In this document: piece after piece, positions 33,067-41,409 of the stretch
Layout of the letters: every line of letters starts with the position of its first letter
Numbering within the stretch: the stretch's first letter is position 1
DNA from: Planctomycetota bacterium
GTDB lineage: Bacteria > Planctomycetota > Brocadiia > Brocadiales > Brocadiaceae
Direction of reading: 5' to 3'
DNA: 42,626 nucleotides
NCBI GenBank assembly: GCA_016235875.1
Contig: JACRII010000134.1
Coordinates: 1 to 42,626, forward strand
Notes under the pieces: model-generated
What the model was told of the DNA's origin: nothing
The model's input: only the letters and a program-made list of their open reading frames with translations
The model's database searches: none
Translations under genes and position numbers: made by a program

Positions 33067-33447
33067 ATGAGGAAGAATATTGTGGGAAATAATGTACGGA
33101 CGGTCAGGGAAAGGCTTGGAATCACACAGGAAGACTTGGCTTTAAAAAGTGGCTTAACCCAGGGTTATATAAACTTTCTAGAGAACGGAAAGAGGGGGTA
33201 TAGCGAGAAATCTTTGGAGAAGATTGCGAATGCCCTCGGAATTCAGATATCAGGACTCTTTGAAGAAAAGATAAAAGAAGAACCAACTGTCGTGGCTGAA
33301 CAACCCCCATTATACGGTAAAAGAAGGCGTACCTACGACACGATAATCAGCCTGTTAGAGCAGCTTCCTACACCGGTAATCGACCATTACAGGGTGCTTC
33401 TTAAAGCAGAGGTAGAAATGAGAAACAAAGGCTCGGAGGGTCGATAG
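33067..33447 (+). CDS. XRE-family transcriptional regulator
   Basis: The protein has 126 residues from ATG 33067, or 121 from GTG 33082. Residues about 5-65 are a helix-turn-helix: VRTVRERLGITQEDLALKSG, then YINFLENGKRGYSEKSLEKI and ANALGIQISGLFE. The C-terminal half has a Pro/Arg linker and a short helix (TIISLLEQLPTPVIDHYRVL) that may dimerise or sense. The predicted promoter would start transcripts at about 33067, so an ATG start implies a leaderless mRNA. GTG 33082 has AGGAAG at 33070-33075 and may be the real start. The flanking palindromes suggest it represses itself and perhaps the divergent cyclase. Confidence 0.88.
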   Translation: MRKNIVGNNVRTVRERLGITQEDLALKSGLTQGYINFLENGKRGYSEKSLEKIANALGIQISGLFEEKIKEEPTVVAEQPPLYGKRRRTYDTIISLLEQLPTPVIDHYRVLLKAEVEMRNKGSEGR

Positions 33448-33486
33448 GAAAAATCGTAATTTTTTTTGCTAAAGATACTACCCCGA

Positions 33487-36291
33487 TTATTGAATCGCTC
33501 TAATGCACCTGTCACATATTGTTGGATGGTCTTTGTGTAATCCCACGCTCGCTCTAAAATTCCAGCATCGTTCACATTTCTTGTGCTGTGAGACACCGCA
33601 CTCTATCCAGAGTTCCTGGGTTAATTCTCCCTTCACTGCATTAGATGTAGCATTTCTTCCCAGCCTCACCTCAGATACAATAAATATCATAGGAAGGTCA
33701 TTTTCATAACTTTTAAGGAACTGCCAGAGATCCTCATTTTCGGTATAAAGACTGACTGACGCTTCTAATGAGTTGCCTATCAACTTGGCGGCGCGCATTT
33801 TTTCAAGTTCCCTCGCCACGTCAGTTCTCATGTTAATCAACTTTTCCCATTTTTCGTTTAAAGAGTTGTCTATCCAGGCTGAATTGCACTTTGGAAATGT
33901 TGTCAAATGAACACTGGAGACGTCTTCGTCTTTGAAACCGATTGCTGACCATACTTCTTCAGCCGTATGAACAATAATTGGCGCTGATAATTTAACCAGG
34001 TTTAACAGGATGTTATACATAACGGTCTGCGCAGCACGTCGTTCCCTGGAATTTTTTGCAAAGGTATATGACCGGTCTTTCAGGATATCCAGGTAAAAAG
34101 CGCTCATCTCCACAGAACAAAAATTATAGAAACTATGGAATATCCGGTGAAACTGTAAAGATTCGTAACCTGATGTTACGTTTTTAATTAATTCTTGTGT
34201 TTTATGCAATGCCCAGCGGTCTATTTCCAGCAACTCTTCATAGGATGTGGTATTTACCTTTGGGTCGAAATCGTAGAGATTACTCAGCAAATATCTGAAT
34301 GTATTACGAACACGTCTGTAGGCGTCTGCGCATCTGAGGATTAAATTACGGGACACGCTCATATCGTTTTGATAATCCAGAGAAGAAGTCCATAACCTGA
34401 GCACATCGGCGCCAAATTCCTTTAACGCATCTTCAACGGATATGAAATTACCGAGGGATTTGGACATCTTTTCACCCTTTTCATCAACGACAAATCCATG
34501 TGTTAAGACGGACTTAAAAGGCGCTATGCCCCATGCTCCGACAGATGGAAGCAATGAGAGCTGAAACCATCCGCGGTGTTGGTCTGTCCCTTCCAGATAC
34601 ATGTCTGCTGGATACGACAATTCGTTGCGCTTATGTAAAACTGAATGGTGGCTAGAGCCAGATTCAAACCAGACGTCAAAAATATCCATTTCTTTTTCAA
34701 ACCGAACGCCACCACATTTTGAGCATTTGGTATCAGGCGGTAAAAAATGGGAAACGTCTTTATAAAACCACGTATCCGCTCCTTCCTTCTCAAATCTGCC
34801 TCTAACATGGTCAATCGTTTTTATGTCTATAAGTTCCTGTTTGCAATCCAGACAATAAAAGGCAGGAATAGGCACTCCCCAGGAACGCTGCCGGGAAATA
34901 CACCAATCAGGACGTTCTGAAATCATACCCGTCATCCTGCTTTCACCCCAGGAAGGTATCCATTTAGTCCGTTTTATCTCGTCCAGTACCCTTTGACGCA
35001 GGTTATTATAGTCGAGATTGACAAACCACTGTTCCGTCGCTCGAAAAATAACAGGTTCCTTGCAGCGCCAACAATGAGGATATGAGTGCACAAAATCCGT
35101 CTTATAAAGCAGCGCCCCCGCCGTTTCCAATCTGTTCGTTATATAGGCATTTCCCTTTTTGATATGCTGACCGGCAAGTTCTCCCGCCTCATCGGTAAAA
35201 ACACCTGTGGCATCAACAGGACTCAATATAGGAAGGTGATATTTAATCCCCGTAAGAAAGTCTTCCTGGCCGTGTCCTGGCGCAGTATGAACACACCCGG
35301 TTCCATCTGATAAGGTCACATAATCGGCCAACACAAGGGAACCCGACCTGTTCATAAAAGCATGCTCGTATTTCAACCCTTCCAACAAATTCCCCTTCAC
35401 CTTACCAAGACATTCGTAATCCTTGATACCTAACGTAGACATAACAATGTCTGTCCGCTTATCAGCAAGGATGGTGATTTCTTTCTTTTGAGTTTTTGGA
35501 TTATAATAACGAATGGCTGCATACTCATATTCCGGGTGGATGGCAATAGCAAGGTTTGCAGGAAGCGTCCACGGAGTAGTTGTCCATATCATGATGTATG
35601 AGTTATCGCTATCAGCGCCTTTAAATAACTTCTCAACCGTGTCGTTGAGTTTGAAGTTTACGTAAATGGATGGACTGGTTTCATCGTTATATTCAAGTTC
35701 TGCCTCCGCAAGCGCCGTTTGGCATCGCATACACCAGTGGATCGGTTTCAGGCTACGATATATATATCCTTTTTCTACGAGTTTACCAAATACCTCAATG
35801 ATACCTGCTTCGTATTCAGGATTAAAGGTTAGATAGGGATGCTCCCAATCCCCCATTACACCAAGGGCTTTAAACTGTGTTTTCTGTAACTTTACAAATT
35901 TTTCCGCATACTTTTTACATTTTTTCCTGATTTCCGGTTTGGTCAAGGTTTTGATTTCTTCGCCAATCTCCTGCATTACGCGGTGTTCAATCGGCAGTCC
36001 ATGACAATCCCAACCAGGGACATACGGCGCATCATAACCTTTCATGGTATGGAAGCGGACGATAAAGTCTTTCAGTATTTTATTCAATCCCGTACCGATA
36101 TGTAATTCGCCCGTCGGGTAGGGGGGGCCGTCATGCAGGATATATTTTTCTCTCCCTGCACGCGCCATGCGAACTTGCTCATAGAGTTGCTCCTTTTCCC
36201 ATTTTTTCTGGATTTCAGGCTCTTTTCTGAGCAAATCCGCCTTCATGGGGAATTGAGTAGTGGGTAGGTTGAGTGTTTTTTTATAATCCAT
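33487..36291 (-). CDS. ileS: Isoleucine-tRNA ligase
   Basis: The 934-residue class I synthetase has the HIGH-type motif HIGT (64-67) in PYPTGELHIGTGLN, the editing (CP1) domain with WTTTPWTLPANLA (236-248), KMSKS (608-612) and a C-terminal zinc finger (CERCWNFRA ... CDRCIRAI). ISRQRSWGVPIPA (465-477) and the C-x-x-C set in the middle are typical. It charges tRNA-Ile with isoleucine. It is last in an operon starting with resB, with only a 17-base gap after the DUF167 gene and no T-box leader, so its expression appears tied to the cytochrome maturation genes. Confidence 0.98.
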   Translation of the reverse strand: MDYKKTLNLPTTQFPMKADLLRKEPEIQKKWEKEQLYEQVRMARAGREKYILHDGPPYPTGELHIGTGLNKILKDFIVRFHTMKGYDAPYVPGWDCHGLPIEHRVMQEIGEEIKTLTKPEIRKKCKKYAEKFVKLQKTQFKALGVMGDWEHPYLTFNPEYEAGIIEVFGKLVEKGYIYRSLKPIHWCMRCQTALAEAELEYNDETSPSIYVNFKLNDTVEKLFKGADSDNSYIMIWTTTPWTLPANLAIAIHPEYEYAAIRYYNPKTQKKEITILADKRTDIVMSTLGIKDYECLGKVKGNLLEGLKYEHAFMNRSGSLVLADYVTLSDGTGCVHTAPGHGQEDFLTGIKYHLPILSPVDATGVFTDEAGELAGQHIKKGNAYITNRLETAGALLYKTDFVHSYPHCWRCKEPVIFRATEQWFVNLDYNNLRQRVLDEIKRTKWIPSWGESRMTGMISERPDWCISRQRSWGVPIPAFYCLDCKQELIDIKTIDHVRGRFEKEGADTWFYKDVSHFLPPDTKCSKCGGVRFEKEMDIFDVWFESGSSHHSVLHKRNELSYPADMYLEGTDQHRGWFQLSLLPSVGAWGIAPFKSVLTHGFVVDEKGEKMSKSLGNFISVEDALKEFGADVLRLWTSSLDYQNDMSVSRNLILRCADAYRRVRNTFRYLLSNLYDFDPKVNTTSYEELLEIDRWALHKTQELIKNVTSGYESLQFHRIFHSFYNFCSVEMSAFYLDILKDRSYTFAKNSRERRAAQTVMYNILLNLVKLSAPIIVHTAEEVWSAIGFKDEDVSSVHLTTFPKCNSAWIDNSLNEKWEKLINMRTDVARELEKMRAAKLIGNSLEASVSLYTENEDLWQFLKSYENDLPMIFIVSEVRLGRNATSNAVKGELTQELWIECGVSQHKKCERCWNFRASVGLHKDHPTICDRCIRAIQ

Positions 36292-36308
36292 AGAGATGGG
36301 TAATTTCC

Positions 36309-36602
36309 TTAAGATTGAGGATTCAGCAAGGGTTTTATATCTTCAGGAGTCAAACCTTCGATCATCAATCTCTTGTCCCGTGATGACTCGCCTGAAATAA
36401 TATGTATAGAAGATTCATTGATGTGGAGTGTATCTGCTAACAGTTCAATTACGGCCTTGTTTGCTTTACCTTTTTCCGGCGCCGCAGTAACAGCTAATTT
36501 TAAACGTCCCCCATACTCGCCGATAATACGATTTTTGCTTGAACCTGGCTGGGTTCTAATGGAGAATATAATGCCTGAGTTTGTTGTAACAATGTCAAGC
36601 AC
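36309..36602 (-). CDS. DUF167/YggU family protein
   Basis: The 97-residue protein starts at GTG 36602, 1 base after the stop of the acylphosphatase gene. GIIFSIRTQPGSSKNRIIGE, GGRLKLAVTAAPEKGKANKA and IISGESSRDKRLMIEG are the conserved blocks of this small alpha/beta family. Function is unknown; it is often found near cell division or tRNA genes. Close packing indicates co-translation with its neighbours. Confidence 0.9.
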   Translation of the reverse strand: MLDIVTTNSGIIFSIRTQPGSSKNRIIGEYGGRLKLAVTAAPEKGKANKAVIELLADTLHINESSIHIISGESSRDKRLMIEGLTPEDIKPLLNPQS

Positions 36603-36603
36603 T

Positions 36604-36885
36604 CTAGTAAATTACAGAAAATTCATCAAATTCGCCTGAGCACTTTTCCCAGTGCACATCTATGTGATTGACAAAGGCGCCTTCTGGCCCTTTTTTACAC
36701 CAATTTACAATCTTATCAACAATATCTTTTTCACCTTCAAAGACAGCTTCAACACAGCCATCCAGACAATTCTTTACCCATCCTTTAACACCCAGGGCTA
36801 TGGCCTTGTCTCTCGTGGTAGCACGAAAGAACACGCCCTGCACCCTGCCGTGTACATAAACATGCACCCTCGTTGTAGGAGGCAT
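36604..36885 (-). CDS. acyP: Acylphosphatase
   Basis: The protein of about 93 residues has the catalytic motif VHGRVQGVFFRATTRDKA, with the phosphate-binding loop and Arg, and the conserved Asn in GWVKNCLDGCVEAVFEG. It hydrolyses acyl phosphates such as carbamoyl or acetyl phosphate. I choose ATG 36885; a TTG at 36900 in frame adds 5 residues. Neither has a clear ribosome-binding site, so it probably depends on coupling to the ccsB gene just upstream. Confidence 0.93.
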   Translation of the reverse strand: MPPTTRVHVYVHGRVQGVFFRATTRDKAIALGVKGWVKNCLDGCVEAVFEGEKDIVDKIVNWCKKGPEGAFVNHIDVHWEKCSGEFDEFSVIY

Positions 36886-36903
36886 ACGCTTATTTTTCAA
36901 ATA

Positions 36904-37746
36904 CTATTTAGAACCGTAAATATGCTCGCTGTCAGCTGCAGAAGGCAAATAACTCAAACCCATGAAGGTAAAGTTTACTATCCCAAATGAAACGAGCAGC
37001 CATATAGACAAGATAACAGACGCCTTTGCCTTGTTAATGTTCATCTTTGGCAAAATAAGTGGGGTGTGCAGGTAAACCAGATATGCAAGCCAAGTAATCA
37101 AAGACCAGGTTTCTTTGGGATCCCATGACCAGTAATCGCCCCATGCCTTTTTTGCCCAGACTGCGCCGGTAATCATACCGAGAGTAAGGAATGGAAATCC
37201 AAAGGCAACTATCTTATAACTTAACTTATCAAAATTTCTTGGTAAAATTTCAGTTCCTTCCTGAACCGCTTCACCTCTCTTGGCAAAAGGTTTCACCACA
37301 AGATATATAATACTGGTCACAAACGAAATTCCAAAAGCGGCGTATCCGAGCATGTAGGTGACGACGTGAATTAACATCCAGTTACTCTTCAATGCCGGCA
37401 TGATCGGCCGTATAGTCTCGTCCTGAAGGGTAGCATAGAACAATATCAACATTGCCAGAATGGACGCTAATGCCCCAACGACCCTGAAATTATAAACGAA
37501 TTCAAATATGATATAGACAAATGACGTGCAGCAGGCATAAAATACCAGCGATTCGTACAAGTTGGAAAAAGGCGGATGTCCTGCTTCTATAGAACGCGTT
37601 GCCACCATTGTCAGATTGAAGCAAAACGCTAAAATAAGAAATCCAAGGGACACCCATTTTGTACTGGCGGATCTCCAGATTTCTCTCACTATATAAGCAA
37701 TAGAAGCTATTATATATACAATTAAAGTAATGTTCATTAAACTCAT
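36904..37746 (-). CDS. CcsB/ResC cytochrome c assembly protein
   Basis: The 280-residue protein has about eight membrane segments and the WWD motif AWGDYWSWDPKETWSLITWL, in the canonical form for CcsA/ResC. Conserved His flank it (MLIHVVTYMLGY and YLHTPLIL). It works with ResB as System II heme exporter and lyase. Its ATG is 1 base after the resB stop codon. Compared with the homologue at 28382-29149 it keeps the typical WDPKETWS, while that one has WDAKVVWS. Confidence 0.95.
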   Translation of the reverse strand: MSLMNITLIVYIIASIAYIVREIWRSASTKWVSLGFLILAFCFNLTMVATRSIEAGHPPFSNLYESLVFYACCTSFVYIIFEFVYNFRVVGALASILAMLILFYATLQDETIRPIMPALKSNWMLIHVVTYMLGYAAFGISFVTSIIYLVVKPFAKRGEAVQEGTEILPRNFDKLSYKIVAFGFPFLTLGMITGAVWAKKAWGDYWSWDPKETWSLITWLAYLVYLHTPLILPKMNINKAKASVILSIWLLVSFGIVNFTFMGLSYLPSAADSEHIYGSK

Positions 37747-37747
37747 T

Positions 37748-39586
37748 TTATTCCTCCACCTCTTTTTTCAGTTTTTTTCTTAGAAATGGTTTTATGTAAA
37801 AAATAAATACAACGCCAAAACACAGGGCGCCAAAACCTGAATAAACCACAGAAATACCAGGATCCTTAACAATTTGCAAACCAGAAAAAGTTCCAGCTTC
37901 TGGATCATAACTCGATTGATAAATAGCATACCCTTTATATTCCAAAGGATCGTTTACTCTGATGGTTTTTTCTGCAACTGTTTGCCCATTTTCCTCAATA
38001 CGCAATTTACTCGTAAAATGTTTCACCGATTCACCGGTAGATTCATAAACGAGCGCAAAATTGTTATCGGTATACCAGGTAGCATACTGATTACTGGAGA
38101 ATATCCAGTCCTCAACCTTTCCATTCGGCCCTTCAACTTCTGCAAAAATGGCAGGAGACTTAACCTCATCCGATTTTTTTATCACTTCTTTTTTGAAATC
38201 AAACGTTGGAAAATAACTGGCTACCACAACCTGGTTGCCCGTGTCAGGAATCGCGTACTTCTTTTCCAGTTCCCACGGCATTGTTTCAGCAATTTCTTTA
38301 TCCTTTATATAAACGAGCACCTGCTTCCCCTCCGGGGTTTGATAAATCCTCACCGTATTTTTTGCCATATAGGTGCCGGCAATCCCGCTACAGGTTATTT
38401 TCAAATTTTTATACTTTGCGGGGTGCATCTTATCCCAATCGGCAAATTTCTCAAACACCCAGCGGGTTTCAGCGCCTTCCGGTCCGTTAATTTCCACCTG
38501 TACGGCAGGATTATCAGGCGGCTGCTCACCCAGAGGCCGTCTGTCTCCGTAATTAAGCACATATTGTAACATTTTTACCGTAAAATCGGTTCCTTCAAAT
38601 TTAAAGACTTTATTTAAATCCAGGGGGTAATCCTGCGTCTGGCCAGACATTGAGACGGATACTTGTGCCTTTGCCGTTTCGACAGAATTTAAAGCTTTGT
38701 CGAGTTCCTGCTGCGAAGACAACCAGATATACTCTATGCGTATGCCTTGTTTTTTGTCCTCATAGGAGTTACGGTCGTATGCCAGTAACCATCCCTCAGC
38801 CGCAACTTTCTCTGAGCCAAAAAACTTCACAAAAATAGCAGGATTATCGGGTTTATCGGATGCATTTACAGGTTCCTGTTTTAATTCTGCATCCGGAACA
38901 TAATCTTTAATAGTTACCTTATAATCAGAACCGGGTACGCGTTGTTTTTTTCCGATTTTTACTTCTAATACCTTTTGGCGGTCTTTACTCTTCACATAAG
39001 AGACAAGCTGAAATTTCGGTTCGTTCTTTTCCAATATAAAGTCATCTAAAGCAATTGAAAAAGGCAAGTCCTTTTTTACATAATCCAATTTGCCCTTACG
39101 GTCGATCGTTTGTGTAAGAAAATAATTTACCGATTTTCCTTCATACACATTCACCCCACCTTTTACACCCAGTTGGAATTTTACAACACCTCCTATTAAT
39201 ATTAAAACAAGGCTCAGATGGGTGAGAACAAAACCTGTCTGGAGAAAGGTATTTCTCCATCTTTTGATGGTACAACAAATGAGATTGGCGCATAGTAAAA
39301 TTAAAAGAAGCGAAAACCAATAAGAATGAAATACATTAGTTAATTGTGTAATCTTAAAAAAAGTTGCCAAACCATACCCATACCGTGCAACATACTCATC
39401 AAAGGTTTTTTCCTGTAAGATTACCGTTCCTATGATGCACGACACAACCAGAACCAAAATAATTACTACAGCCAATTTAACGGAACAAAAGAAGTCCCAG
39501 ACTTTATTCGATGAACCCTTTCGTGCGTATTGGTTTGTCTGGCCTTTATTTGCTTGCTTAATGTCGTTTTTTGTTTCTGCTTTCAT
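37748..39586 (-). CDS. resB: ResB/Ccs1 cytochrome c biogenesis protein
   Basis: The 612-residue protein has three N-terminal membrane segments (VKLAVVIILVLVVSCIIGTV, YWFSLLLILLCANLICCTIK, TGFVLTHLSLVLILIGGVVK), a large periplasmic region of about 440 residues, and a final segment (VYSGFGALCFGVVFIFYIKP) near 580. LNPLEYKGYAIYQSSYDP-like sequence before it is a ResB hallmark (here NDPLEYKGYAIYQSSYD). It brings apocytochrome and CcsB-bound heme together. It starts the operon resB-ccsB-acyP-DUF167-ileS. No ribosome-binding site is obvious. Confidence 0.93.
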   Translation of the reverse strand: MKAETKNDIKQANKGQTNQYARKGSSNKVWDFFCSVKLAVVIILVLVVSCIIGTVILQEKTFDEYVARYGYGLATFFKITQLTNVFHSYWFSLLLILLCANLICCTIKRWRNTFLQTGFVLTHLSLVLILIGGVVKFQLGVKGGVNVYEGKSVNYFLTQTIDRKGKLDYVKKDLPFSIALDDFILEKNEPKFQLVSYVKSKDRQKVLEVKIGKKQRVPGSDYKVTIKDYVPDAELKQEPVNASDKPDNPAIFVKFFGSEKVAAEGWLLAYDRNSYEDKKQGIRIEYIWLSSQQELDKALNSVETAKAQVSVSMSGQTQDYPLDLNKVFKFEGTDFTVKMLQYVLNYGDRRPLGEQPPDNPAVQVEINGPEGAETRWVFEKFADWDKMHPAKYKNLKITCSGIAGTYMAKNTVRIYQTPEGKQVLVYIKDKEIAETMPWELEKKYAIPDTGNQVVVASYFPTFDFKKEVIKKSDEVKSPAIFAEVEGPNGKVEDWIFSSNQYATWYTDNNFALVYESTGESVKHFTSKLRIEENGQTVAEKTIRVNDPLEYKGYAIYQSSYDPEAGTFSGLQIVKDPGISVVYSGFGALCFGVVFIFYIKPFLRKKLKKEVEE

Positions 39587-39855
39587 AAATTCTTAAAATG
39601 TAAATAATTCAAACAATATTCAATCAACAAACTAACCATTCGTACTACAGGTTTTACAAATGTTACCTCGATTCAACTTCTTGAATCCTTGAAGTGACGG
39701 AGTCTTTTCAGACTGGGATTGTTTTGAAACTTGGTTTGTGAATTGTGGATTAGCAGGTTAGACGTAACTGGTAATTCTTAAAAATAAACAATTTCTAAAC
39801 CAACATTTCTCCAGATAGTCAAATATCTCAAAAAGAAATTATTTTCACAAACAAC

Positions 39856-40641
39856 TTATTTTTCTTCACTCTCTTCAGTTGCTTCGGATGTTTCAGGAAC
39901 TGTTTCTGCTGGCGCAGCCTCTTCCACTGGCGCTCCCTCTGGTTGCTCTACTAATTCCGCCTCCTGTTCTGTGCCTAACGAAGACTCTTTTGGAGGCAAT
40001 GCAGCAGGGGTGCTGATTATTAAGAACTCTACCCTTCTGTTTTCTTTCTTACCGGCAGAAGTGCTATTCGCTGCTATTGGACGATTAGGACCGAAACCAG
40101 CAACGTGGATCTTTCCTTCGGCAATATTTTCACTCTTTGTCAAAAAATGAAATACACTTAAAGCACGCGCCGCAGACAAATGATGGTTAGAATCCCACAG
40201 ATGTTTAGTCCTCAAAATAGGGTCGGAATCCGTATGACCGTCAACCCTGATAAAGGTAGACGCATTTTCTTTTAGGAATTCTGCCATCTTCTTGAGCGCC
40301 TTTTCTCCGCCTGGTTTTATTACCGCCATACCCGAATCAAACAATATTTTTTCCGGAAAAAGGATAACAGGCCCTTCTATCGTATCTCTAACTGAAACTC
40401 CCTCACCAATTGATTTGGCAAGCTTCCGGAGTTTGTTCATCTCCTCTTCGCTGGACTTTAACTTATCCGATACCGAGGAAAGCTGTTTCTTAAGCTTTGC
40501 TAATTCATCTGACTGGTCTCGTATAGTAATGGCCTGTCTTCTGTTTAAATTTCTGAGTTCGCTCAACTCGGCACAACCCGACATTCCAACAAAGGCTATT
40601 AAAAGGAAAAACTTTACATATTTTTTACCATAAATAGACAT
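39856..40641 (-). CDS. OmpA-family lipoprotein with coiled coil
   Basis: The 261-residue protein has a lipobox (LIAFVGMSGC), a coiled-coil segment of about 45 residues (LAKLKKQLSSVSDKLKSSEE), then an OmpA/MotB peptidoglycan-binding domain: ILFDSGMAVIKPGGEKALKK, FIRVDGHTDSDPI, LSAARALSVFHFL and NRRVEFLI. The last 50 residues are Glu/Ala/Pro-rich and disordered. GGAGG precedes the start. It would tie an envelope membrane to a peptidoglycan layer, consistent with reports that anammox planctomycetes contain peptidoglycan. Confidence 0.92.
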   Translation of the reverse strand: MSIYGKKYVKFFLLIAFVGMSGCAELSELRNLNRRQAITIRDQSDELAKLKKQLSSVSDKLKSSEEEMNKLRKLAKSIGEGVSVRDTIEGPVILFPEKILFDSGMAVIKPGGEKALKKMAEFLKENASTFIRVDGHTDSDPILRTKHLWDSNHHLSAARALSVFHFLTKSENIAEGKIHVAGFGPNRPIAANSTSAGKKENRRVEFLIISTPAALPPKESSLGTEQEAELVEQPEGAPVEEAAPAETVPETSEATEESEEK

Positions 40642-40815
40642 GTTTTTTTCCTCCAGCGGGTAAGGTGGTATAAAGTTTCAAAGCCGTAATATTATAACCA
40701 AAAATATTTACAATTAAAGTAAGACTATAACATTTGATGTAATTGTTTTCAAGCGTTTTTTCAATGAATTTTATTTTTTGCTCTGATTCATTAGTTCGAG
40801 TATTTAAAAACTTCT

Positions 40816-41199
40816 CTACTTATAAATCTTTTCGGGGTCAAATACTTTATTTTCACTAACCTGAATACTATCCGTTTTTGGAATATATTCACGGTAATAG
40901 CACGTTTTATAACCTGCATGACATGCAGCCACATGCTGTTCTACCATAAAAACGAGTGAATTCCCTTCGCAATCGAAAAACACCCTTTTTACAACCTGAA
41001 TATGACCTGAAGTCTCACCCTTGATCATCAGCCGGTTTTGGGAACGCCGGAACACGTGCACCTTCCCCGTCTCAATCGTTTTTAAAACGGCATCCTTATT
41101 CATATAACAGAGGGTAAGTACCTTGCCATCCTGTGCATCTACTATAACTGATGGGATTAATCCTTTTTCGTCGAAATGTAATTTTTCCATTAACTGCAT
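40816..41199 (-). CDS. hisI: Phosphoribosyl-AMP cyclohydrolase
   Basis: The 127-residue stand-alone HisI (without HisE) has VLTLCYMNKDAVLKTIETGK, SQNRLMIKGETSGHIQVVKR, the metal-site region DCEGNSLVFMVEQ (76-88) and the zinc Cys motif ACHAGYKTCYYRE (92-104). It opens the purine ring in histidine synthesis. The metal motif reads D-C-E-G-N where D-x-D-x-D is usual, a modest departure. AAGGAG lies 8 bases before ATG 41199. The thiE fragment ends just upstream, in the same orientation. Confidence 0.95.
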   Translation of the reverse strand: MQLMEKLHFDEKGLIPSVIVDAQDGKVLTLCYMNKDAVLKTIETGKVHVFRRSQNRLMIKGETSGHIQVVKRVFFDCEGNSLVFMVEQHVAACHAGYKTCYYREYIPKTDSIQVSENKVFDPEKIYK

Positions 41200-41230
41200 T
41201 AAGACATCTCCTTTTCAAACGTATATTTTT

Positions 41231-41387
41231 TCATTGGTCTGAGGCTTTGAACTGTAAGATTTTCGTGCATAAACATTTGGCTGCACCTTCCGGATTTTCG
41301 GCCTGCATAATACTTGAAATAACGGCAATACCATCTGCCACTCCCTTTAGAACGATCTCCACATTTTTCCTATTAATTTCGCCCAAG
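41231..41387 (-). pseudogene. thiE 3' fragment (thiamine phosphate synthase), truncated by RAYT element
   Basis: Read on the minus strand, the frame gives PLGEINRKNVEIVLKGVADG, then IAVISSIMQAENPEGAAK and ILQFKASDQ-stop (stop at 41231-41233). This is the C-terminal phosphate-binding end of ThiE (usual GGI-x-x-x-N...GAxGVAVISAI). Similarity ends at the GG of the GGI motif, where an 11-bp duplicated sequence and the RAYT left end begin. No 5' half is visible past the RAYT at 42488-42626, so the gene is broken here. Confidence 0.72.
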
Positions 41388-41409
41388 GGATAAATATAGG
41401 ATAAATATA
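41388..41409. repeat. 11-bp direct duplication at the RAYT-2 left junction
   Basis: GGATAAATATA occurs twice in tandem (41388-41398, 41399-41409), directly between the thiE fragment and the GGGGTCA tip of the second RAYT element. It may be a junction duplication or slippage product. Confidence 0.7.

Noticed and set aside
36292-36308. T-box leader for ileS
   Set aside because: Only 17 bases separate ileS from the preceding gene, leaving no room for a T-box.
37874-38569. 231-codon plus-strand frame within resB
   Set aside because: It is antisense to the ResB periplasmic domain, which has clear family support; the translation is not protein-like.
39587-39855. Possible small RNA or riboswitch between resB and the OmpA-like gene
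   Set aside because: There is only a weak GAGTC/GACTG hairpin and no conserved riboswitch core; nothing specific can be supported.
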